Shown in pieces: positions 35,200-46,349 of a stretch of 64,000 nt of DNA. The stretch covers positions 12,067,096 through 12,131,095 of the forward strand of contig OY743170.1 in assembly GCA_963555705.1 (NCBI GenBank), given 5' to 3'. The DNA comes from Ligustrum vulgare (Eukaryota > Streptophyta > Magnoliopsida > Lamiales > Oleaceae). The notes under the pieces are model-generated. The model worked only from the letters and a program-made list of their open reading frames with translations, was not told the origin of the DNA and searched no databases. The position numbers were made by a program, and so were the translations under genes. How positions within the stretch are numbered: position 1 is the stretch's first letter; each line of letters opens with the position of its first letter.

Positions 35200-38073
35200 C
35201 TAATATTTAAAAATTTGATCAAAACTAGAATTCAACATCGCAAATACTGCATGCCATCCGGCCTGTGTGGGATGTGCGTTATCCCAGAAGAACGCGGATT
35301 TTGGATCACTGCACACCGTATACATTTTAGCTCCTTTCTCGTCTACGCTTCCACAGAAATAGCCATTGCTCTTGCCCATACAACAAGGCTTCAATGGAGT
35401 CTCAAATCTCAAATTTCCTGCTCAACAAAGTGATCAAAGATAAATGAAGATTCAAAATGAGTTTTGAAAAAATGCATTTTGGAATAATGGATATCAAACA
35501 GGAACTTAATTTAGTTGATACAAATATTAATACTTTATTCATGAAGCGAAGAGTGTAACGCACATTAAGTTGAGGAGAACGGGGATCACCTAAATAATCT
35601 CGTTTGTGCTGGATTACACTTGTGAAAGGGCTGTAGAGATCAACAATGAAAATTGCAGGATTTGGGGTTTCATTGTTCAGCTTTACCACAGCCTGATGCA
35701 ATAGGAGATTGTGATAATTTACAGCTATATTTTCAGTTTCATTGCATTTTTGGAATGACGACATTTTTGTGCTTCGTGGAAGACACCCCAAAGGTTGCAA
35801 AGATGTCACAACTATTTTTCTTTCTCCCAATCCGCGAACCCTTTTTAAGTTCACCACGAGTTGATTAATCACCTTAGACACGAAACTCGACATACCCTAC
35901 AACACGAGAGTTTCAAGAAAAACATAATAATAAATTGTCAAGATCTCAGCCACAATATTCGAGCGTTAGAGCAATCTATGAAGATAATTTATATTGTATC
36001 ATATGGTTTCTATAAGCAGTTTTGCTTATTGAAAATAGAAATTCATCAATAAATTTTCCTTCATGGACTAAAATAACTCATTGTATTACAAAATATTACC
36101 TGGAAGGCGCCACCATTTGTTAAATAAGCAGCATAATCATTTCCAGCTAGACTCACAAGAACTGCAGAAGACTGTAAATCCCATTTGGTGTAGACTGAAT
36201 CATTGATGAGTTTCTCAAAGAAATCTATTTGGGTGCTCATGTTTGGTAACAAATCTCCCAAAGTATTGAACACCCCACTCCCACCATATGCAAAGTTCAT
36301 CCCATAGTACCCTTTTTGCTCTCTCAAGTTCCTCCATTTGTAGGCTATTGGAGATTTGAGTCCCAAGAATCTAGCTGTTTATGTCATTATTTGAGCACCA
36401 AAGGTTAGATATTTCGCTCACACGTACGCCAGCCAAACCATTGAATTTTTTTAAGAATAAGCCCTGATTGGTACAAAATTTTAATTTAAAATTTGGGATA
36501 CTTGCATAAATACCCTACTTTTTGGAGTCAAATTGAGATTTACTTCAATTTTATAAAACTTGAAAATTACTTTTAAAAAAATCTTAAAACCTGAAAAATA
36601 CTTATGATACTTCTTAAATAGATTAGTATCACAGTATGATACTTATGATTATGTTAGTATCACAGTATAGTATTTATGATACTTTTTAATTTTTTTAGTA
36701 TCACAATATGATACTTATGATATTTTTTCAATTTTTTTAGTATCACGGTATGATACTTATAATACTGTTCAATTTTTTCTAGTCTCACAGTTTGATATTT
36801 TATAAGTTTTTATGATACTTTATCTCAGACATAAAATCAAACAGTTTACATACACTATTTTCTAATTTTCCACAGTCGCCACAGACAGTCATTGCCACAA
36901 CCATAAAATCATCAAAATTCACCAGAACAGAGCCAAGATCAGAAACATCACCCATCTCCTCCCTTCCTCCACTAACATCATCCATCTCCTCCCTCCCTCC
37001 CTCCACCGCTACTTTAAGCACCACCTGTTTTAAGCTCGACCTGCAGTCTTACGGTGCATCAATTTCCCCCACAAAGTACCACAAAGAATCATATAGTGTC
37101 CACGCTTTCAAGTATCAATCATTTCCCCATCTGTTGGAATTGCTGAGGACTTCTTGTGCCCTTCCAGAAGTGTACAAAAAAAGAATAGATTGAGATTTTG
37201 TTGGCTTACCTCTCAATTCACACGGAGAATTAATCAAGTTGAACTCGAGTGTTCAAAGGGAGTTTAAACAGATAATAAAGGGTGGACGTGATTCGATTTG
37301 ATTCTTCTTGTTTGGTTCTGGTTCTAGAAGAACCAAATCAAACCATAAATCGATGATTTTTTACTAATGGAACCAATTGATTTTTTTAAAGATATGGAAC
37401 CAAACCGGAACCAGACCGCTCAGTTTTGATTTGGTTCTAGGACCATTACTTGAATTTTAAATAATAAATGCAAATTAAAACATGCTTATATCCGCTTCTT
37501 CATTAGAATCCATCTACATCATTACTAAATAGAAAATGAAATTTTTAGTTAACAAAACAAAAATTTAGAAAAAGTAACATATTATTCCAAGTTAAAGAAG
37601 AAGAAACTCGTCTGAAGGAAGCTCGCGACCTGTTGAAACTTAGAGAATCAAATATAATGGCCGTTTAGACTTATAGTTATAGGTTACGATGAAGTTCTGA
37701 GTGCCATTTTACCGTGGTTTCGTGTGAGTTAGGGATGAAATTTGTAATTTGAGTTTGGGTTAACTCTTGAGAATTGACGAATTTGACCGATATTTATATA
37801 TACATGAATTTTGAAAAATAAACATCAATGTCGTCGATAGTGACTAAGGAGTGCAACGATTGCTGTGTTATAGGAGTGCAAGTAAAGAAGTGTGAATGCG
37901 TGTCTATAATTGAAAAGAAGAAAAATGAATTAGAATTAGAATTTAGATTTATGATTTAAAATCTTTGTCTAATAGGAAATGAGATAAAATGTATGGTAAA
38001 TAACATTTTTGTACATTTTACATTTATAATTTCAAATTGAAATTTTTTGGTGAGATGAATATCCACTAATTTG

Positions 38074-38153
<80 letters not shown>

Positions 38154-40822
38154 AGTTTGGTTCTTAGTTCTGGTTCTGGAAAGAGAATCGAAACCGAAAT
38201 CGAAACTAAATGGTTCTTGATTCTAACAACCAAACCATTATTTTTTTATGTAGAACCGAACCAAACCCCTCTTGGTTTGGTTCGGTTCTAGTTTGGCCTG
38301 ATCTGGTTCAATTATTTTGTTCACCCTATAAAATCATCAAAATTCACCGGAACAGAGCCAAGATCAGTAACATTACCCATCTCCTCCCTTCCTCCACTAA
38401 CATCATCCATCTCCTCCCTCCCTCCTTCCACCGCCACTTTAAGCACCACCTGTTTTAAGCTCGACTTGCAGTCTTACGGTGCATCAATTTCCCCCACAAA
38501 GAATCATATAGTGTCCACGCTTTCGAGTATCAATCATTTCCCCATCTGTTGCCCAAGGAATTGCTGAGGACTTCTTGTGCCCTTCCAGAAGTGTACAAAA
38601 AAAGAATAGATGGAGATTTTGTTGGCTTACCTCTCAATTCACACGGAGAATTAATCAAGTTGAACTCGAGTGTTCAAAGGGAGTTTAAACAGATAATAAA
38701 GCCAACTATTGGTGCAGCTTAGATGAGTGAGGGAAGGGGCATTCCGTGCGATTTTGAATCCGTGGATAACACCTAATTCTTCTTTGAGGCGAATTAAGTG
38801 ATGACAGTCCTCCTGAGCAAAGAATGAATAGGTATGGTGATAAAGGGCAACATAGACGCATTCCTCGCTTCGGAATGATAGGTCCAATATCAAATCTCGC
38901 ATGAACAACGTGGTACCAAACCATTGAGACGCACAAGGCAATCAAATCAATCCAATTTTGAGGAGTCCCATGTGGGTCATCACTTGTTTAAAGAAACTCC
39001 ATTCGAGGCGATCATATGCTTTACTTATATCAATCTTTAGGACAACCAAACTGTGTTTCCCACTATGCTTCTTCTTCATATGATGGAGGGTCCCAAATGC
39101 CAGCGTTATATTATCATTTATGGAGTGGTCAGGAACAAATGAACATTGGTTTTCCGATATGACGTCCGACAGTATAAGCTTGAACCGACTAGCAAGAGTT
39201 TTAGCCATTATCTTAAACAAGACATTGTAGAGAGATACTGGTCTATAATCCTGTATGATTTCAGGGTTGCCTTTTCAAGATGAGTACAATTGAAGTGTCA
39301 TTCAAACCTGTTGGGATTTTGGTCCCAAACAAACCCCGGGGGCGATGATGAAACATCGGGTCGGCTTTTTTTGCTTCGTAGGCCTTCGGCCCATGATTGA
39401 GGTATTGTATGCCCCAATTAAACCACAATATGCGTAACCCAAGAGTGAACAGGTTAGGAACTTTACCACCCTATCTTGAGGTGTTAATTGGGTCATTGGC
39501 CCTGTTGCTCGATAGGTGGATCCGATTGGCGGCCCGAGTTTTAATTAGGCTCCCGACCCATTCCCTAATTAAAACCTAGACCTAAACCTACCTATCCTAT
39601 ATATCTACTCCCTCACTCTCATAACTCACGAGACACACTCTCAAAAAAAAAAAAAAACCGAAGCCTCTCTCTCTCGCTCCTTTCTTCGTGACTGCGGCGT
39701 GCTTTGGCTCTCCCTTCTCTGTGAACTTGGTAACCTGCGACCCTGCTCCTTCCTTGGCCTCTAGTCTCGCTGCCCCTTCGTGGTGGGCTGCTTCCGCCGC
39801 TCTCCTTCGTGCGTGACGGCTGTCTTCACCGCACCTCGGTGCGTCCGTGTTCAGGCCTCTGTTTTGGTACGGTTTCTTGGTGAAAACTTGTGGGTTGTGG
39901 GTTGCCTCGGAGTGTGATCTTACCTGTTTCGTGTGGTGTTGCCGATTGTGGTTATTGGGGCAATTTCTGAGCCCTCGGTTCCAATCACACGATCGTGACA
40001 TTATCAAGACTTAGGGAGTTTTCTCTTTTTCTTGTTTATTGTTACTTTATCATTTCAATTACTTGTCACTTATTGAGAATAACTTGTTACTTTGTGTTTG
40101 TGCAAGGGAATTTCTCCTACAAAACCTGTGGGGAAAGAACATGTATTAAGGCAATTTAAGGAAAATGAAGTAACATCATTACAGACGACATCCTAGAAAT
40201 TTTGGAAGAAAGCCGGTTCATGCCACTGGCCCCGGAGCCTTGTCAGGGAGCATGTCAAAAATGGCCTTGTGGATTTCTTGAGCTGTAAACTGGGCTGCCA
40301 ATATGTCATGATTGGATTCAGAAAATTGAGCGTTTATACCGTTCACAACTGGGCCAGGATCTTCACTTTGAGTTGGTGATTTGAAGAAGTCATAAAAATA
40401 ATGAGAAATGATGCTATGAATCGCCAACATCTCTGAGACCCAATTACCATCCTTGTCTTTGAGGTGCTAAATCCAGTTCAATTGTCTGCGAGATGAAGTA
40501 GCTTTGTGGAAGTTTTAAGTATTGGAATCGCCGTCTTTAAGCCAAATCTTCCTGGATCTTTGCTTCCAAATTTCCAATAGATTTTCCTTTTAATTCTTGT
40601 GTAAGTTGTTTCTCTCTTACAAAATGTCCTGATTGTAACCATATATATATTTGTTATATGTCTTATTAAACTTTCTATGGTTCTTAAATTTTTTATCTAA
40701 TTGTATTTTAATATCTTCTGTAAGTATCCACGTAATAAAGATCAATTTCCATGATAATTCATAACTATTTGTATAATAGTTTTTCCAATCTTCAATATCT
40801 AATAAATCCATAATCTTTCCAA

Positions 40823-40881
<59 letters not shown>

Positions 40882-43323
40882 CACACATTATATTTTTTGT
40901 TTCTATAGGGAACTCTTTTAATATTTTTAATATTTCTACTATTATTTTGTCTTGTACTTCTATATTGGTGATCCTAATGGTTAAATTTTTCTCTCTAACT
41001 ATGTATTCTTTTCCTAGTGTATTTATTGATAACATATACATTTTTTCAATTTGTTTTGTAGAATATTGCCTTTTAAAGCATTTGATCTCTGTTTGTTAAA
41101 ACTTTTATGTTGTCGAGGTGAAATATGTGATTGAAAAATGAAGAAAGAAAATGTGTGTGGTTAAAAAATGATTTGAAAAATTGTAAACAGAGAGTATATC
41201 CTTTTATTAAGTGTTTTACAAATATATGGGATTTTTCTCTATTCCCGAATCTTTTTCTAATTCTGTTATATTTCTTTTGTATTGGTTTATCCAATTTTTA
41301 TAATTTTTATGATCCTTTTTCATTTCTTTATATTTATTTATAATTTCAATTGTCATTTTGTCTAGATGAATGACTTTGATACCAAAAAACAGAGGTGTTA
41401 TTATGAGCGAATAAAAATCAAATAAAATAAAATCATATACTAAAAACAATTAATTGAGATTCTCTGGACTTTAAGGATGGAAACATAAAAAAGCTTGAGG
41501 ATTTAAATGTTAATTATAAAGAGGATTTTGATAATATGGTTCTGTATGTTTCTTTTTTTGTACAAATGGACAAATCTTTGAACTACCTGACCACTCAGCT
41601 AACCGTTGACCACAAAAACAAAAGTCCCTTGACTAGATATGAAATTAGTCTTGTGTTCTTAAGGAGCTTAGGTTACTCTAGTTTAAGTTTTTGGGATGCA
41701 ACATAGGTCACAGACCTCACGGTCAACAAGGACAGATCCTTCAAGTAACATTGCCCAAAACAGATTTATCCCACGTATAAACTAGTATGCAACTAGACGG
41801 ACGGACCGACCAGACTCGTAAAAATCGGTCCGGATCGATTCGGGATCGCGGATCGACCCGTGCTGGCGGTTCATTGATCAAGAAGTTGTGAACCGCGAAT
41901 TTCGCGAGTCAAACATTCGCGTGTCGCGGTTAATCCTTTGACCCGCGAAAAATATATATATATATATAAATAAAAAATTGTTTTTATTAAATATGATAGC
42001 ATTGAAAATCTTCCTTCTTCTACAAACTCTAATACAACTTTTAAATCAAAATCTTATTTTTTCTCCCTAATAGTTATAAAACGTAATGTTCTTTGATAAT
42101 AGTAATTAGAAATACATTTAATATTTAACTGTTATTTGTTTATGTTTTATTTAAATTTGAAAATTTAGAAGTAATTTATGTAACATAAAATATAAATTTA
42201 AATTCTATGATATAAATATGAATTTATCATTTTAATCATTTTGTATTTAGAAATTTAATAAAAAAATTGCTATAAATATGAAAATATCTATGTTTTTATT
42301 TATGCGGGCCAAATCAGAACGAACCGCGACCCAGATGGGGTCGATCCGGATGGGCTTGCGGGCGGGCGTGGATTGTAGTTCAAAATTTGTGGGCTGACCT
42401 GTAACCGGCCCGAAACCCATAGCGGCTTTATGTTGGCGGTGGGCTGACCTGATCCGGACCACCCGGATTGACACCTCTATGTGCAATCCAACGTCGTCGC
42501 TAAGACTAAAATCTATCTTGTTCCAGCCCTGACGATCGAGACGCAGCGCAGACATGTGAAATATACAAAGATGAATTGTTGGACGTGTGCGAAAAAATTG
42601 AAATGATGCACAAATAACTGCTATTTTCAGGCAAATCGACAGACATTCTTGATAACATTGCCCATCTCCACTTCACAGTATCCCACACGACACACACAAA
42701 TCAGCATGCTTTTTTAAATAGAAGGATGTCATGTCCATGCTCAATAATTGAAAATTAAATAGCACTAGGCACCACTGCACCAGCACAACGTTCGTACACA
42801 TAATAAAGCTGACTCGTGTATTCAAGCCCAAAAAAAAAAGGAGAAAGCAAAAGATAAAGTGCACACCATGATGAGATAATATAATTATTATTATATGAAT
42901 AGCAATATGCAAAAAGATCAAAAGATAGAAAAAGGCAGAAGGTGGGGTTTAACTGCGTACCAAGGTAATCAATGAGAATGCGGCCATCGGAGAAACGGCC
43001 GGCAGGCCTCCCGGGAAAAGTACTGCCATAAGGTTCTTTCCATGAGTTTGCTAAAGACTTTTTTACATTCCCTGTATCAGCATATGAGTCCCCAAATACA
43101 AATAGCTTTGTGGGTCGAAAGCTAAACTGTTGATGATTGCCGTGGAGGTTATGCTGGTGGTGGTGGTGAGGAGGAGGAGATGAATATCCTGCAAACATGA
43201 GAGTTTTATCTAATTCTGATGAACAGACTGATTTGAATGCTGACAAAATAAAATTTCTTTCAATGTACCTGTGGTGAGGAGAAGGCAGTGGAAGAAGAGA
43301 GTCAAGAATTCCATTGAAGACAT
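35200..43323 (-). CDS. GDSL esterase/lipase, five exons, 360 aa
   Basis: Exons on the minus strand: 43269-43323, 42961-43188, 36100-36374, 35590-35896 and 35200-35417. All four introns are GT..AG, and the 1,083 coding bases run without a stop. The start MSSMEFLTLFFHCLLL gives a signal peptide. Family blocks are present: FVFGDSYADTGN (catalytic Ser53), GMNFAYGGSG (oxyanion Gly), SLAGNDY (Asn173) and DNAHPTQAGW (Asp334, His337). PLKPCC and FCGSVD are also typical. The length fits the family (about 350-380). It is closest in feel to the Arabidopsis At5g03610 group. It is probably a secreted ester hydrolase; the substrate is unknown. Intron 2 is 6.6 kb and holds nested TEs. A TATA box lies about 70 bp upstream of the ATG. 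Confidence 0.93.
36600..36830. repeat. AT-rich tandem repeat in GDSL intron 2
   Basis: Four to five copies of TTAGTATCACAGTATGATAC followed by TTATGATACTTTTTAATTTT, in units of about 50-60 bp with small variations. Confidence 0.75.
36903..37280. repeat. 378-bp direct repeat, copy 1
   Basis: Begins ATAAAATCATCAAAATTCACC-like and ends AACAGATAATAAAG. It is a near-identical match to 38328-38701, with about nine substitutions and two small indels. Copy 1 has an extra TACCACAAAG and lacks GCCCAAG. The minus strand over 36800-37024 is open and reads GGREEMDDVSGGREEMGDV, but I cannot name it. Confidence 0.9.
37281..38327. mobile_element. hAT-like non-autonomous element between the direct repeats, with (TA)n at 38076-38151
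   Basis: AGGGTGGAC at the left edge (37279-37287) and GTTCACCCT at the right edge (38319-38327) are 9-bp inverted repeats with one mismatch. Subterminal GGTTC/GAACC words resemble the hAT MITE at 12452. No 8-bp target duplication is seen; instead the element is bounded exactly by a duplicated 374-378-bp segment. A 76-bp TA run lies inside. No coding sequence. Confidence 0.6.
38328..38701. repeat. 374-bp direct repeat, copy 2
   Basis: Second copy of the segment at 36903-37280. Its right end, at GATAATAAAG, abuts the 3'-truncated LINE. Confidence 0.9.
38702..40640 (-). pseudogene. LINE (L1-type) ORF2 reverse transcriptase fragment, split by a solo LTR
   Basis: Minus-strand translation gives the order of plant LINE ORF2: LLEIWKQRSRKIWLKDGDSNT-like (about 40600-40515), HLKDKDGNWVSE, FTAQEIHKAIFDMLPDKAPGP (about 40300-40230), GLNDTSIVLI, DYRPVSLYNVLFKIMAKTLA, RFKLILSDVISENQCSFVP, LKIDISKAYDRLEWSFF, and CPLSPYLFILC (about 38840). 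The YxDD (FADD) region and 3' end are absent: the fragment stops at the direct repeat at 38702. Frameshifts and stops are frequent. It is inserted in GDSL intron 2 in the gene's own orientation. The 5' limit near 40640 is where homology fades. Confidence 0.85.
39309..40121. mobile_element. Solo LTR, 813 bp, TSD AAACC, inside the LINE
   Basis: Starts TGTTGGGATTTTGGTCCC and ends TTTCTCCTACA, flanked by AAACC at 39304-39308 and 40122-40126. With it removed, the LINE reads on (CCCACAGGTTTGAATGAC on the minus strand, giving GLNDTSIVLI). A TATA-like CCTATATATC lies at about 39594 and a CT-rich leader at 39665, suggesting plus-strand transcription. TGTTGGGATTTT is common at Copia-type LTR starts, so Ty1/copia is likely. 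The open frame on the minus strand (39597-40007) is not a gene. Confidence 0.9.
40641..41793. other. AT-rich part of GDSL intron 2, with (CA)n at 40839-40873
   Basis: Several minus-strand open frames (40617-41449) are rich in Lys, Asn and Ile, for example LIITPLFFGIKVIHLDKMT and SYELSWKLIFITWILTED. They might be pieces of one decayed coding sequence split by the CA repeat and by a block at 41120-41190 (GTGTGTGGTTAAAAAATGAT). I recognise no family, and AT-rich DNA yields such frames by chance. Confidence 0.35.
41794..42479. mobile_element. Probable hAT MITE, 686 bp, in GDSL intron 2
   Basis: The right end GGATTGACACCTCTA is the complement of a typical hAT start (TAGAGGTGTCAATCC). The left end is near TAGACGGACGGACC and is decayed. 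Flanks TATGCAAC and TGTGCAAT match at 6 of 8 positions. Subterminal CCGGATCGA, GACCCGC and CGGGTCG-like words occur at both sides. No coding sequence. Confidence 0.6.
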
Positions 43324-43388
43324 TGTTTGATTGGGAGTTTAGAGAGATTTCAGTTATAGTGTTGACTGTTGAGCATTGTCTGAGTGTG

Positions 43389-43402
43389 TTTGCTTATAAA
43401 GG
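43389..43402 (-). promoter_or_regulatory. TATA box of the GDSL gene
   Basis: CCCTTTATAAGCA on the minus strand lies about 70 bp upstream of the ATG at 43323. That leaves a leader of roughly 40 bases. The spacing supports the chosen start. Confidence 0.65.
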
Positions 43403-43530
43403 GGCGTCCAAAGACAGTTTGGTAATGGTAAGGTTTCTATTTTTCCGTAGAAAAGTCTTTAGAAGCTATATTGAGTTCCAGCCCTATTTAACTTAACAAT
43501 TAATTTTAATTGAACATTTTATGGGATTTA

Positions 43531-44036
43531 GAGTGTGTTTGATAGGCGAAGTTTTTCGTGGAAAATATTGTTTTCCACGTGATTTTCCAACTTTACACTG
43601 TTTGGTTGCTTAAGTTTTCCATGGAATTCATTTTTCCATTTGCCTTGAAATCCGGTATTTTCCTTGTTTTGAATGAATTCGTTTTCCCAGGGAGGAGGAG
43701 GTTTTATTTTCCATGGAAAATTTTATACCATTTTCATTACGTTTAATCTTTTTTGTTGTTGCTAATTGATTTATTTTTTTCTAAAAATTAACATTATTAT
43801 TATTAAGTACAAACTTGTTAAAAAATGAAAAAAAAAAATATATTATAATAGCTAAATTTTACTTTATTTTTCATAGAAAATAGTGTCAATCAAACAACAA
43901 AAGTTGGAAAATTCTTCACTTTTTCTACCTAAAAATTAAGCCAATCAAACACATAAACTTTCAATTCCCATAAATTTAATTCCCTGGAATTCATTTTCTT
44001 TCCACTCAATTTTCACCCTCTCTATCAAACGCAGCC
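43531..44036. mobile_element. PIF/Harbinger-like MITE, 506 bp, upstream of the GDSL gene
   Basis: GAGTGTGTTTGATAG at the left and CTATCAAACGCAGCC at the right are imperfect inverted repeats. TTA stands on both sides (43528-43530 and 44037-44039). Further inverted matches extend inward (TTTTCCACG, TGGAAAA). It lies about 200 bp upstream of the GDSL start codon and could carry regulatory sites, which is inferred. Confidence 0.8.
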
Positions 44037-44447
44037 TTACAGTTTTTCAAACACATGTTTAATCAATTTTTATTAACATCAAATTTTATGCCGAATAGTT
44101 TCCAAAAATTGTTTAAAGATGTTCAATATTAACAAGTTAATTAGTATTAAAAACAACTTTTTTTTTCAAAGCTAGGATTTAGAGTTTCGTTGTCAATTGA
44201 TAAGTTTAAGCTCTTGTTTGAGCTTCATTCTTTAGAAATTATTTTTTACTTGAATTCATTTTTAATTATACATTTTTTTAATAAAATAATTTTACATGAT
44301 AATTCGAAATTTTTTTGCACTTTTCAATCCCACATATTTAAAATATAAATCATTATTATAAAATTTATTCGTCCAATAAATGGGCTCAAACAAACCCTAA
44401 CAAAATGGTTGGCAACATGCTCTAATTAATGTTAAGTTCCGCTCTTA

Positions 44448-44754
44448 GTGCCAGTTTGGTAGTGAAAAAATGCAGATTTCGTGGTATTTTCTTCGAACTG
44501 GTGGAGCCCACATGACTGAAATATTTCAGCTACGCATTGACAATGGTTTCATGCATACTCACCTACCCTTGTGGACTTGGCCATGTGTATTAGAAGGGTA
44601 AAGTTGTCCAAATTGGTATAAAATCTGAGCTATAACCGGACAATTGACTGACGCACAATCAATAAACCGATTTTATTTTGCATTTCAATTGTTGGGTCCC
44701 ACGTCTTGAGTAAAAAATTCTTCATTTTGCAACTTTTTCCGGGACCAAACAACC
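44448..44754. mobile_element. Tourist-like MITE, 307 bp
   Basis: GTGCCAGTTTGGTAG at the left and ACCAAACAACC at the right are weak inverted repeats. TTA lies at 44445-44447 and 44755-44757. It abuts the next MITE. Confidence 0.6.
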
Positions 44755-44757
44755 TTA

Positions 44758-45068
44758 GAGCATCTATAATCATAATATTAATTGAGAAAAAATAGATTGT
44801 CACATAGAAAAAATAAATAATGATATGAAAATTTTAATCTCCAATGAATAGTTTGCATACTTATGTGGCGTTGACGTGACAGAGACATTATCTTATACTA
44901 TATCTAGATGTAGATAACTTACTAGACAATATATACATAACAAATTGTAGACAAATATCATTGAGAATAAGTTTTAAAATTCACTATCTATTTTATCAAT
45001 ATGGGTGAGATAATTATCTACATAAGTACCACATAGATCAAAATACTCATAAACCATTAGAGATGCTC
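44758..45068. mobile_element. PIF/Harbinger-like MITE, 311 bp, back-to-back with the previous one
   Basis: GAGCATCTATAATCAT at the left and AGAGATGCTC at the right. TTA lies at 44755-44757 (shared with the neighbour) and at 45069-45071. The termini resemble those of the 10089 element (GAGCATCTCCAA), so it is a related family. Confidence 0.75.
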
Positions 45069-45071
45069 TTA

Positions 45072-46341
45072 ATGACTTAATCTCTTTAATGCAGGACATG
45101 TGGACGTGGGATGGAAGCGGGTGTTGCGGGGCGTGGACCGAGAATTTGATCTAAAGAGCAACTCCAATAACTTGACATTTGTTTGCTAAACAAAGTCCCA
45201 ATTTGGTAGGACTACATTTTTAAATTTTAATCTAATTCAAAATCAATATTTAATTTTAACCAAACTTTTTATCGATCCACACTTTTCAACCACACATCTC
45301 ATCAACTTTTATCAAAATTTACTAAAAAATTGATTTTTATCAATACCAAACATGGATAAATAAATTAGTTTATAAATCAGTTTATAAATTATATAATTTC
45401 TTAAATCACATTTTAACCACAATCATTTTATCTCTTCAATTTTCAACCACTATTTTTTACTTCAAAAATATAAATAAACCAATTTATAATCGCACATTGT
45501 TAAAAATAAACCAATTTATCTCTTTAATTTTCAATCACTATTTTTTACTTCAAAAATATAAATAAGTCAATATATAAATAAATCATTCTATGTATCTCAC
45601 GAATAGAAAGAGTTTAGTAGAACGTTTAAAAAATAGGCATTCATGTTTAAAAGTATTCTTCAATGGCTACGGTCTATAATCAATTAATCATGCTTAATCT
45701 GTTCATTCGAATTAATTTTCGAATAATTTATGAATATTAAAATTTCTGTACAAGACATCACATTTTTAACTATTAAAAAATAAAATTCAACAAATAAGAA
45801 AAGAGAGGAGAATAATAAATGATGACTCAACAATTCCAAAATACCTTCTAGATATAGACACATCTCTTCAAATTGTCTATTTTTTAATATCATGTCAGTC
45901 TTACATAATTTTACAAAATAGTCCATTAGCGGAACAAATTCTGGACCACTTATATAGCGTCCGAATCCGCCCTGCGCAAAAATGGAGTGAGTGATCTGCC
46001 AATTTTTTTTAATTTTTTTTTTTAACTTCTTCCTCTTCTTCCTTCAAAACTGATCAAATCTCAAGTTCAAGTGTTCAGCAATCCTACTAGTTAATCGCCA
46101 TGAAAAAGGCCACAAACAGATCACATTTTATGCCTATTTTATGAGAATACATCAGAGTCCAAACATACTCTAAATTACAAGTGCACGCAATTTGAGCTTT
46201 CGTAAGTCGTAACTCAAGGTAGAATGTCACTTTACATAGCAAAAATTAAAAATCAAGGCAAAATGCTAAAACAAAATCTAAAACTCGTGAATCATGATTT
46301 CAATTGACACGTAAATCACATTATAATTTGAAAACTGATTA
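45072..46341. other. AT-rich intergenic with repeated words
   Basis: TCAATTTTCAACCACTATTTTTTACTTC-type text occurs twice (about 45435-45470 and 45515-45555). Its relatives are at 62205-62280 and, inverted, at 41120-41190 and 63665-63720. This suggests a dispersed repeat. No gene recognised. Confidence 0.5.
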
Positions 46342-46349
46342 GTTCAAGT

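Noticed and set aside
39597..40007. 136-codon minus-strand frame
   Set aside because: It is inside the 813-bp solo LTR and antisense to its likely transcription; no domain.
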